In this document: one piece after another, positions 6,855 to 14,157 of the stretch
Layout: each line of letters begins with the position of its first letter
Numbering within the stretch: position 1 is the first letter of the stretch
Assembly: GCA_030673645.1 (NCBI GenBank)
Contig: DAOVIO010000061.1
Coordinates: forward strand, 1 to 20,141
Source: JAGLSB01 sp023135955
GTDB lineage: Bacteria; Bacteroidota; Bacteroidia; Bacteroidales; GCA-2748055
DNA: 20,141 nt
Direction: 5' to 3'
Made by a program: the position numbers and the translations under genes
The notes under the pieces: model-generated
The model's database searches: none
Seen by the model: only the letters and a program-made list of their open reading frames with translations
Told to the model about the DNA's origin: nothing

Positions 6855-7988
6855 ATGAAAACAAACATATATTACGCTATTACCATTATTTGCATTAGTT
6901 CTTTTTTGATTTTGGGTTGTAAAAACGATAAAGATATTAGTGAAACGCCTACTCTGATAAATAGTGAAGTAGTTGCCGATCTTGAAACACCACCTGTTGA
7001 AGCAACTTCTGATATGGATGCAGCAGATGATCCTGCGATATGGATCCACCCAGATGACCCTACAAAAAGTCTGATAATTGCTACTAATAAAAAATTAGGA
7101 ATAGCAGTGTATAATTTACAAGGTGATGAGCTTTATTTTTATCCGGCCGGAGATGTGAATAACATTGATGTAAGATACGGTTTCGAATTTGGTAACGGAG
7201 AGAAAGGAGATATTGCAGCCTGCAGTGAGCGAGTTGAAAATAAAATCCTTTTTTACAGGATAAATAAGGAAGATGGTAGTTTGACAGAAATTCATGGAGA
7301 CAGATTCATGTCAGATATTCCTGAAGTTTATGGATTTTCTCTGTACCACAGTCCAAATTCCGGTAAGTTTTACGCATTTATGAATGGGAAATCAGGGATA
7401 ATTGAACAATGGGAACTAAGTCCTTTTGAAGATGGTGAATTAACTGGCACAATTGTAGCAACATTGAATGTTGATACTCAACCAGAAGGAATGGTTACAG
7501 ATGATGAAATGGGCCATTTATATGTTGGTGAAGAAGAACTGGGAATCTGGAAATTCAATGCTGAACCCAGTGAAGTAAATGAACCTGTATTTATTTCAAA
7601 TAGCGATACTTCCAACACTTTCATTTCATATGATGTTGAAGGATTAACAATTTATTATGCTGCCAACAATAAAGGGTATTTAATTGCCTCTTCTCAGGGT
7701 AATAATTCATATGCAATTTTTGAAAGAGGTGGTGACAATGAATACTTAGGCAGTTTTTCAATTGTAGATGGAATTATTGATGGAGTGCAGGAAACGGATG
7801 GAATAGATGTAATCAATTTAAATCTTGGCGGACAATTTTCTAAGGGTTTGTTTATAGCTCAGGATGGAGAAAATTTTGATGGAGGTTCAATCTTACCGCA
7901 AAATTTTAAAGTGGTTAGCTGGAAAAAGATTGCTAACTTGTTTGATCCACCACTTTTGACGGATAACACCTATAACATTAGTAAATAA
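6855..7988 (+). CDS. Beta-propeller phytase (3-phytase-like), lipoprotein
   Basis: A 377-residue protein. The lipobox LILGC puts the lipidated cysteine at residue 22, so it should be membrane-anchored, probably at the outer membrane. The signature DAADDPAIW is at 55-63, NNIDVRYGF at 102-110, and PEGMVTDDE with LYVGEEELGIW lies near residue 211-233. Together these mark the calcium-dependent six-bladed beta-propeller phytase family, which removes phosphates from myo-inositol hexakisphosphate. Length fits the family plus the signal. Characterised members usually stop at inositol trisphosphate, so another phosphatase would be needed to free inositol, and none is seen here. The gene follows the receptor by 144 bases and precedes the inositol oxidation genes. 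The residues after the cysteine (KNDKD) are charged, somewhat like the Bacteroidota surface-export signal, but not a clear match. Confidence 0.93.
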   Translation: MKTNIYYAITIICISSFLILGCKNDKDISETPTLINSEVVADLETPPVEATSDMDAADDPAIWIHPDDPTKSLIIATNKKLGIAVYNLQGDELYFYPAGDVNNIDVRYGFEFGNGEKGDIAACSERVENKILFYRINKEDGSLTEIHGDRFMSDIPEVYGFSLYHSPNSGKFYAFMNGKSGIIEQWELSPFEDGELTGTIVATLNVDTQPEGMVTDDEMGHLYVGEEELGIWKFNAEPSEVNEPVFISNSDTSNTFISYDVEGLTIYYAANNKGYLIASSQGNNSYAIFERGGDNEYLGSFSIVDGIIDGVQETDGIDVINLNLGGQFSKGLFIAQDGENFDGGSILPQNFKVVSWKKIANLFDPPLLTDNTYNISK

Positions 7989-8246
7989 GAAAAGAATTAG
8001 AAGGATTTCAGAATAATTCAAGATATGCACATACATTTTTATTCATTTTCCGGTCCTGGATCTATGTTCGTCCTAAGTGTAGTCATAGACAGTTTGACAC
8101 CCTACAGGTATCCTTCATAGGAGAACCTGCACAATCATAGTATTTTCGTAGTTACAGTTTTAAGGTTCTTTTAACTGATATTGCTTATAATCAATATATT
8201 ACATATAGTTCATTTATATAATAAATAATTTAATAATTAAGAAAAT
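7989..8246. other. 258-base leader upstream of iolM
   Basis: No gene is seen. It contains inverted repeats that could fold in RNA: TCTATG (8061-8066) with CATAGA (8084-8089), and CAGGT (8105-8109) with ACCTG (8125-8129) enclosing CCT/AGG. TGTAGTCAT (8078-8086) repeats a 9-mer found before the phytase (6807-6815). The last 80 bases are very AT-rich and probably hold the promoter, though no exact TAnnTTTG was found. I do not recognise a riboswitch class. Confidence 0.3.
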
Positions 8247-9464
8247 ATGAAATCAAATGTAGACAGAACAAAAAAGATGAGAGCTAATTGTCTCTTAGCA
8301 GACTGGGACCCAAAACCCGATTATAAATTAGGCTCAAGAGATGTTGAAGGTGAGCGTACCTATTTAGGTAGCAAAGTATGGAGAAATCCTCGTATGGAAA
8401 TAATTGAAAAAGAAATTCCAACACCAGGACCCACTGAAGTACTAATCGAAGTTAAAGCTTGTGGTATTTGTGGTAGCGATGTGCACATGAGACAAGCTGA
8501 TGAAGATGGTTATATATTCTATCCGGGATTAACCGCTTTCCCTGCTACCTTAGGACATGAATTGTCAGGGAGGGTTGTTGAGGCTGGAGAAAAAGCCATT
8601 AATAAAAGAACTAATAAACGATATGAAATTGGTGAGGCAGTTTGCGCTGAAGAAATGTTATGGTGTGCCCATTGTAAACCTTGTGCTGACGGTTTCCCTA
8701 ATCATTGTGAAAATCTGGAAGAAATAGGTTTCTCTACTGATGGAGCTTATGCTAAGTATATAACTTTGGATGCAAGATATTTATGGAGCTTAGAAGGATT
8801 AAGAGAAAAATATGGAGAAGAGAAAATGTGGTTGCTGGGAAGTCTGGTTGAACCTACATCTGTAGCTTATAATGCTGTTATTGAGCGTGGTGGTGGAATT
8901 CGCCCTGGTCAGAATGTTGTTATACTTGGTGGAGGTCCAATTGGTGCCGCTGCCTGTGCAATTCTTAAAAGTGCTGGAGCAACATCAGTTATTCTCTCAG
9001 AACCTTCTGCAATAAGGCGCGAAATGGCTCTTTCAATGGGTGCAACACATGCTATTGATCCTTTTAAAGTAAATGTTGCTGATGAAGTTTTAAAAATTAC
9101 CGAAGGAGCAGGTGCTGATCTAATTCTTGAAGCTACTGGTTTGCCAAGTGTAGTATGGGCTGATGTAGAAAAAATAATTTGGGAAGGCCGTACCGTGAAT
9201 GCAACAGTTGTGTTGGTTGCACGTGCTGATGACAGAATTCCTTTAAATGGAGAAGTATTACAAGTTAGAAGGGCTAATGTTGTTGGAGCACAAGGACATT
9301 CCGGTCACGGAACATTCCCTAATGTAATTAGCGCTATGTCAGCAGGAATGGATGTTTCACCACTGATTACTAAAAAGATCACTCTTGATGAAACTGAAGA
9401 TAATTGCGTTATGCTTCAAACAGACAGGGACGAAGTAAAAATAACAATAACAAATTTCGATTAA
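8247..9464 (+). CDS. iolM: Zinc-dependent scyllo-inosose 3-dehydrogenase (IolM-like)
   Basis: A 405-residue medium-chain zinc alcohol dehydrogenase. The catalytic zinc site is marked by CGICGSD (Cys75) and GHE (His104, Glu105). The structural zinc lobe has Cys140, Cys143, Cys146 and Cys154, and the nucleotide-binding motif GGGPIG is at 228-233. From memory, the sequence closely resembles Thermotoga maritima IolM (TM0412) along its length, including LGSKVWR, EEGYI/EDGYI-type and QGHSGHGTFP stretches. In that organism it oxidises 2-keto-myo-inositol (scyllo-inosose) to a diketo-inositol with NAD+. It acts in the cytoplasm, between IolG and IolN. The product's neighbour iolN starts 28 bases downstream, as expected of an operon. 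No Shine-Dalgarno precedes the start; an ATG at codon 11 is the alternative. The main doubt is that the assignment rests on recalled similarity, not an alignment. Confidence 0.86.
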   Translation: MKSNVDRTKKMRANCLLADWDPKPDYKLGSRDVEGERTYLGSKVWRNPRMEIIEKEIPTPGPTEVLIEVKACGICGSDVHMRQADEDGYIFYPGLTAFPATLGHELSGRVVEAGEKAINKRTNKRYEIGEAVCAEEMLWCAHCKPCADGFPNHCENLEEIGFSTDGAYAKYITLDARYLWSLEGLREKYGEEKMWLLGSLVEPTSVAYNAVIERGGGIRPGQNVVILGGGPIGAAACAILKSAGATSVILSEPSAIRREMALSMGATHAIDPFKVNVADEVLKITEGAGADLILEATGLPSVVWADVEKIIWEGRTVNATVVLVARADDRIPLNGEVLQVRRANVVGAQGHSGHGTFPNVISAMSAGMDVSPLITKKITLDETEDNCVMLQTDRDEVKITITNFD

Positions 9465-9479
9465 TAACAATTAAATTAG

Positions 9480-9485
9480 AAAGGA
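9480..9485 (+). promoter_or_regulatory. Shine-Dalgarno AAAGGA before iolN
   Basis: AAAGGA ends 7 bases before the ATG at 9493. Most genes in this window, including iolM, iolO and iolG, lack such a site. Confidence 0.55.
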
Positions 9486-9492
9486 ACATATT

Positions 9493-10584
9493 ATGGCTTG
9501 GTTAGACACAAATGTAAAAGATCTTTTTTTTGAAGATACTACGGTAGGCAGATTAAAAAAGAGAATATGGGAAGCTTCTGACGAAGAAATTGACAAGATT
9601 TTAGATGATTATGAAATCCCAACACCACCAGAATTAGGAAAACAGGGAACTTATATTCAAACCACTATCAGAAAACATGTTGTAGAGAACAGAAAGAAAA
9701 ACGATATTCTTTTTATCCCAATAGGGTGTACTGAACTGCATGGTATTCATACCGTTACAGGTTTAGATACTATTATGGTTAATCAAATTCTTGAAGGTGT
9801 AAGAAGATTTACCGCTAAGAAAGGTAGTCCTGTTAACCTTTCATGGACCCCTCTTAATTTTGGAGGACATCCTCATCATCATATTGGTATGCCTGGAACT
9901 ATTCATCTTGAAGATGAGGTATTGAAAAAGGTTTTAATTGATGTAATGGTAGGTTTCTGGAATGATGGTTTTAGAAAGATCGTTCTAATAAACAATCATG
10001 GACACCAATGGTTATTGGAAGCAGCCATTCAGGAGTTACAAAAAACCTGGAATATTCCTGGAATATTCCGTGTAATTGATTGGCATAGAGCTGTTCGTGA
10101 ATTCTTCAGGACGAAAGAACGTGGAGGAGCCTGGGACACAAACTTTGTTCACGCCGATGAAGCAGAAACATCTGTCATGTTACTTCTTAATCCTGAGTAT
10201 GTAGAAATGAGTTATGCTGAAGAAACTACTGTTGATGGATATTTGCCGGATGGTCATTTCGATAAGGCTGTAGATCCCTTTGCACGCCCAAGTAAATGGT
10301 CAGAAGGTCAGGGTCATTTCCCTATTGAATTAGGATCAATTCCAGAAGGTGTAGTAGGATTCCCTACCCTTAGTGAAGCCGGTAAAGCTAAGAGGACCAT
10401 TGCAGCAATTTTATCATATCTGACATTGGTGCACGATGAAATAAAAGAAGCTTTTCCAGCTGGTGAGGTTCCTAAAATTGAGGAAACTACAATGAGAACT
10501 GAAAAGGAAATGGAACCTTACTTGAAGGAACCATTTACTAAAGGCTGGAGACCAATTTATGCTATTCCAAAAATGGGATTATAA
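9493..10584 (+). CDS. iolN: 3-dehydro-scyllo-inosose hydrolase (IolN-like, creatininase fold)
   Basis: A 363-residue member of the creatinine amidohydrolase family, longer than typical creatininases (about 250) because of an N-terminal extension of about 70 residues. Metal-site motifs are visible: GCTELHG (Glu81, His83), GLD (Asp92), NNHGHQ (His169) and HADEAETS (His220, Glu223). The pairing with an IolM-type dehydrogenase and the N-terminal extension match Thermotoga maritima IolN (TM0413). That enzyme hydrolyses the diketo-inositol ring to 5-keto-L-gluconate, replacing the IolD ring-opening step of the classical pathway. It is cytoplasmic. It is followed by a hairpin-containing 109-base gap before iolO. 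Confidence is high for the fold and good for the role because all four pathway partners lie together. Confidence 0.86.
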   Translation: MAWLDTNVKDLFFEDTTVGRLKKRIWEASDEEIDKILDDYEIPTPPELGKQGTYIQTTIRKHVVENRKKNDILFIPIGCTELHGIHTVTGLDTIMVNQILEGVRRFTAKKGSPVNLSWTPLNFGGHPHHHIGMPGTIHLEDEVLKKVLIDVMVGFWNDGFRKIVLINNHGHQWLLEAAIQELQKTWNIPGIFRVIDWHRAVREFFRTKERGGAWDTNFVHADEAETSVMLLLNPEYVEMSYAEETTVDGYLPDGHFDKAVDPFARPSKWSEGQGHFPIELGSIPEGVVGFPTLSEAGKAKRTIAAILSYLTLVHDEIKEAFPAGEVPKIEETTMRTEKEMEPYLKEPFTKGWRPIYAIPKMGL

Positions 10585-10608
10585 ATTAGGAAGAGAACGT
10601 CTGTAACA

Positions 10609-10633
10609 ATTGCCTGCCAGGTAGGCAGGCAAT
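10609..10633. repeat. Perfect 10-bp hairpin between iolN and iolO
   Basis: ATTGCCTGCC (10609-10618) pairs with GGCAGGCAAT (10624-10633) around an AGGTA loop. It is GC-rich against an AT-rich background and is followed by GTTTCATT rather than a clean T-run. It could be an attenuator, an mRNA-stabilising hairpin or a copy of a dispersed repeat. Confidence 0.65.
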
Positions 10634-10693
10634 GTTTCATTCGCTTTTAAAACTATTATTTATTCATTATTTAACAATTAAAGAATTCGAACA

Positions 10694-11494
10694 ATGAAAT
10701 TAAGTATTGTCGTTTCGGCGCAACCTACTTCTTTTTCTGCTGTTCCCTTCACGGAAGGTTTAGCAGAAAATATTATTAAAATTAAAAAATTAGGATATGA
10801 TGGTGTTGAATTAGCAGTTCGTAGTCCTGATAAAATTGATATTAAATGGTTAAAGTCATATTTAAATGACCATAACATAGTCGTCCCTGCTATTGGTACC
10901 GGACAAATATTGAGTGAGGAGGGATTATCTTTTACAAACCCCGATATTGAAATTCGCAGGAAAGCGATTGAGCGTGTTAAATTGCATGTACAGCTTGCAA
11001 AGGAATTAAATGCTCAAGTTATTATTGGATTAGCACGTGGTCTGATAAATGAAAAATTAAGTATTGACGTGCAAGAACAATGGTTAATTGAAGCTTTTAC
11101 AGATATTGCCTTAGAAGACAAATCCGTTAAACTGGTTATTGAACCCATTAATCGGTACGAAACGAATAATATCAATACGGTTGAATCCGGATTGAGTTTT
11201 ATTGAAAAGACCGGCATGGATAATATTGGCCTTTTACTCGACACTTTTCACATGAATATTGAAGAACCGTCAATTACTGAAAGTATTCATTTAGCAAAAG
11301 ACAAGTGTTTTCATTTTCATATTGCCGACTCAAATCGTTGGTATCCAGGTGCCGGACATATTAACTTTCAGGAAATTGTTAACACATTAAGAGATATAGA
11401 TTACAATGGCTTTATGACAGCAGAAATGTTACCATTGCCTGATCCGGATACATCAGCACAAAAAACAATAGAGTATATGCGAAAGCTGGTTTAA
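10694..11494 (+). CDS. iolO: 5-keto-L-gluconate epimerase (IolO-like TIM barrel)
   Basis: A 266-residue sugar isomerase/epimerase of the AP-endonuclease-2-like TIM barrel family. The expected metal-site residues are visible: Glu150 (VIEPINRYE), Asp183 (LLDTFHMNIEE), His209 (HFHIADSNRW) and Glu244 (TAEMLPLP). Length and these motifs match, from memory, Thermotoga maritima IolO (TM0416), which converts 5-keto-L-gluconate to D-tagaturonate. The product would enter the hexuronate route toward 2-keto-3-deoxygluconate; no tagaturonate epimerase, altronate or mannonate genes are in this window. The gene has no Shine-Dalgarno and sits between iolN and iolG on the same strand. A tagatose or psicose 3-epimerase activity is the main alternative, less likely given the neighbours. 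Confidence 0.82.
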   Translation: MKLSIVVSAQPTSFSAVPFTEGLAENIIKIKKLGYDGVELAVRSPDKIDIKWLKSYLNDHNIVVPAIGTGQILSEEGLSFTNPDIEIRRKAIERVKLHVQLAKELNAQVIIGLARGLINEKLSIDVQEQWLIEAFTDIALEDKSVKLVIEPINRYETNNINTVESGLSFIEKTGMDNIGLLLDTFHMNIEEPSITESIHLAKDKCFHFHIADSNRWYPGAGHINFQEIVNTLRDIDYNGFMTAEMLPLPDPDTSAQKTIEYMRKLV

Positions 11495-11555
11495 TCCTGA
11501 AATAAAACTATTCCCTACTCTATTCCTGATTTAAAAAAGTTAAAACTTAAGATAT

Positions 11556-12572
11556 ATGAAAAAATTAAAAATTGGAGTAATAGGCTCCGGACGAATAGGA
11601 AAAGTTCATATTGAAAATATTTCGGTTCGAATATCTTCAGCAGAAGTAGTAGCTGTTGCTGATCCGTTTATTGATGAAGCAAGGATATTCGCGGAGAAAT
11701 TTGGTATTATGTCAGTTTCTGCTGATTATAAAGAAATTTTTAGCAACACGGAAGTTGAAGCAGTACTTATTTGTTCTCCTACCGACACACATTTTCAATA
11801 TATTATTGAAGCAGCTAAAGCAGGAAAACACATTTTCTGTGAAAAACCAATTGATTTATCCTTAGACAAGATTCAGACTATCTTGGATACAGTTGAAAAA
11901 ACCGGCGTTAAACTAATGGTTGGATTCAATCGTCGTTTTGACCCTAATTTTTCAAAGGTACAGCAAATGGTGAAAAATGGAAAAATAGGAAATCCACATA
12001 TATTAAAAATTACAAGTCATGACCCTGCGCCACCACCGGCAGAATATGTTGCGGTATCTGGGGGAATGTTTTTGGATATGACTATTCACGACTTTGATAT
12101 GGCACGATTTATTGTTGATTCTGAAGTTGTGGAAGTATATGCAAAAGCAAATGTTTTAGTTGATCCCGCTATTGGAAAAGCGGGTGATGTAGATACAGCT
12201 ATCACAACATTATTTTTTGAAAATGGTGCCATTGGTACTATTGTCAACAGCCGTAAGGCCGTATATGGTTATGATCAACGACTGGAAATATTTGGATCAG
12301 AAGGAATGGTTAATGCTGATAATAATAAACATGATTCTCATACTTATTATAACGCGGAAGGTTCGCATAGTGCATTACCGCTGGATTTCTTTATGGATAG
12401 GTACACAGAATCGTATGCTATTGAAATAGAAGCATTTGTTGATGCCGTTGTTAATAATGCAGAAATTCCTGCTACAGGAAAAGATGGACTGATGTCTGTA
12501 GCTGTTGGACTTGCTGCCAAAAAATCTGTTGCTGAAAATCGCCCGGTTAAATTAAGTGAGATATTGGAATAG
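11556..12572 (+). CDS. iolG: myo-Inositol 2-dehydrogenase
   Basis: A 338-residue Gfo/Idh/MocA oxidoreductase. The Rossmann motif GSGRIG is at 10-15. EKP gives Lys97, and GGMFLDMTIHDFD (169-181) gives Asp174 and His178. This is the same Lys/Asp/His set, at nearly the same positions, as in the Bacillus subtilis inositol dehydrogenase. The motif FCEKPIDLS and the HDPAPPP segment are also typical of IolG. It would oxidise myo-inositol to scyllo-inosose with NAD+, the first step that feeds IolM. The gene starts 61 bases after iolO and is followed by a TRAP transporter, consistent with an inositol or inositol-derivative uptake operon. A second member of the family lies at 17389-18402, so the two may divide substrates. 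Confidence 0.87.
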   Translation: MKKLKIGVIGSGRIGKVHIENISVRISSAEVVAVADPFIDEARIFAEKFGIMSVSADYKEIFSNTEVEAVLICSPTDTHFQYIIEAAKAGKHIFCEKPIDLSLDKIQTILDTVEKTGVKLMVGFNRRFDPNFSKVQQMVKNGKIGNPHILKITSHDPAPPPAEYVAVSGGMFLDMTIHDFDMARFIVDSEVVEVYAKANVLVDPAIGKAGDVDTAITTLFFENGAIGTIVNSRKAVYGYDQRLEIFGSEGMVNADNNKHDSHTYYNAEGSHSALPLDFFMDRYTESYAIEIEAFVDAVVNNAEIPATGKDGLMSVAVGLAAKKSVAENRPVKLSEILE

Positions 12573-12624
12573 TGTGGAAAGTTGATTGAAGGTCATTTAT
12601 TAATTAGTGTAATAATTTCATTAA

Positions 12625-13638
12625 ATGAATATTACTATTAATCGATCTTTTTCCCTATTAGTATTTGTTATTTTCATAATAACAACGTTTTGTGGGTGTC
12701 AACAAAAGCCCAATAATGAATATTATATTTTCAGGTATAGCAATTCCCAACCTAAGCAGCATCCCCGAAGTATTTCAATGGATTTCTTCAAAATTGAGTT
12801 GGAGAAACGAACAAATGGAAAAATAAAAGTAGAAAATTATTTCTCAGCAGTATTGGGAACTGAATTCGAAGTGCTGGATATGGTCGCTACCGGAATGTTA
12901 CAAGGAACCCGAAGTGGTGGATTTACCAACGTAAACAAGAAATACTATATTTTTATGCTACCCTTTCTTGTTGAAAATTGGGATCAGGCATTGAAATTAT
13001 TATCCAGCGATTTTACTAAAAAGATTAATGAAGAATCCAGAGTAAATGGTTTTCATGTCCCTGCATGTGGTATCTCTCAAGGATTTAGAGCTCATACAAA
13101 TAATGTTAAACCCATTGAAAGCCCTGATGATTTATCAGGTTTGAAGATGCGTGTACCCCCACAGGAAGTTTATGTAATCTCTGCAAAAACTCTTGGCGTA
13201 AATCCCCAGGAGTTACCCTATAGTGAAGCATATATGGCTTTAAAACTTGGCGTAGTCGATGGCCAGGACAATGCAGTATCAAATATTTGGGATTATAAAA
13301 TATACGAAGTTCAGAAATATTTAACAATTACAAATTACGCAACTGGCCCTGATCCGTTTATAGTCAATCTCGAGTGGTATAATACACTCCCTGAAAACTT
13401 GAAAAATATTTTTGATGAAGTAGCTGTAGAAGCAATGAATTATAGTGATCAGATGAATAGGGAAAAAGAAGCTGAATATTTAAAGCTTCTTTCCGAAGAA
13501 CTAAATACCAATTATGTGAGCCCGGAAAATCTTGAAAAATTTCGCGAAGCTACAAAACCTGTATATCAATACTTTATAGATAAGAAATATTTTACCTGGG
13601 ATGATATTAATGAAGCCCGGGCATGTATTAATGAATAA
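12625..13638 (+). CDS. dctP: TRAP transporter solute-binding protein (DctP family), lipoprotein
   Basis: A 337-residue protein with a hydrophobic N terminus ending in FCGCQQ, so Cys25 is the likely lipidation site; binding-protein lipoproteins are common for TRAP systems in this phylum. The core shows the DctP pattern: a PFLVENWD segment near 113-120, SPDDLSGLKMRVP (166-178), and ELPYSEAYMALKLGVVDGQDNAVSN (196-220). Arg176 in LKMRVP corresponds to the arginine that in most characterised DctP proteins binds a carboxylate of the ligand. That suggests an acid (uronate, keto-acid or similar) rather than neutral inositol, although exceptions exist. Its place right after iolG and before dctQ and dctM implies uptake of a substrate or intermediate of this pathway. 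The gene symbol denotes the family, not C4-dicarboxylate specificity. Confidence 0.9.
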   Translation: MNITINRSFSLLVFVIFIITTFCGCQQKPNNEYYIFRYSNSQPKQHPRSISMDFFKIELEKRTNGKIKVENYFSAVLGTEFEVLDMVATGMLQGTRSGGFTNVNKKYYIFMLPFLVENWDQALKLLSSDFTKKINEESRVNGFHVPACGISQGFRAHTNNVKPIESPDDLSGLKMRVPPQEVYVISAKTLGVNPQELPYSEAYMALKLGVVDGQDNAVSNIWDYKIYEVQKYLTITNYATGPDPFIVNLEWYNTLPENLKNIFDEVAVEAMNYSDQMNREKEAEYLKLLSEELNTNYVSPENLEKFREATKPVYQYFIDKKYFTWDDINEARACINE

Positions 13639-13668
13639 TTTATTTGCAAAATATATAAATTTTAAGCG

Positions 13669-14157
13669 ATGAATTGGTTGATTAAAACCGAAAAAACAAT
13701 AACGAGATTACTTGAGGGATTTATAGCCTTCTGCCTTTTATTTATAGTTATTGTGATAATGACTCTTATAGTACTTCGGTATGTTTTTAATACAACTATT
13801 ATTGGTGCAAATGAATTTATAGTAATTCTTTTCATTTATACATCAGCAATTGGTGCAGCAATAATAATTGGTAAAAAAGAACATATAGCAATAAATTATT
13901 TCATTGATAAGCTTCCTCCCTCTTTAAGGAAAATTATCGATATCAATAACTTTCTTTTAATTGGTTTCATTAATGGAGTGATGATTTGGTATAGTGTGCA
14001 ATGGATAAATATTACCGGTAATTACTTGACAGCCATACTAAAAATTCAGCAAGCTTATGCTCAAATAATTGTGCCAATTGGTTGCGGTATAGCAATACTT
14101 TATTGCATTTACCATATCATCTTAATTCTTAATCCTATAAAAACAGAGAAAAAATAA
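13669..14157 (+). CDS. dctQ: TRAP transporter small permease (DctQ family)
   Basis: A 162-residue membrane protein with four predicted helices (about residues 14-38, 46-66, 89-110 and 122-150), the usual size and topology of DctQ. The conserved segment after helix 1 (LRYVFNTTIIGANEF) is typical of the family, as is the charged GKKEHIAINYF loop. It forms the membrane complex with DctM. Its stop overlaps the next start as TAATG at 14155-14159, so the two subunits are translationally coupled. The start lies 30 bases after the binding-protein stop and has no Shine-Dalgarno. Confidence 0.9.
   Translation: MNWLIKTEKTITRLLEGFIAFCLLFIVIVIMTLIVLRYVFNTTIIGANEFIVILFIYTSAIGAAIIIGKKEHIAINYFIDKLPPSLRKIIDINNFLLIGFINGVMIWYSVQWINITGNYLTAILKIQQAYAQIIVPIGCGIAILYCIYHIILILNPIKTEKK

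Noticed and set aside
7989..8246. A known riboswitch before iolM
   Set aside because: The inverted repeats are short and no class-defining core sequence was recognised.
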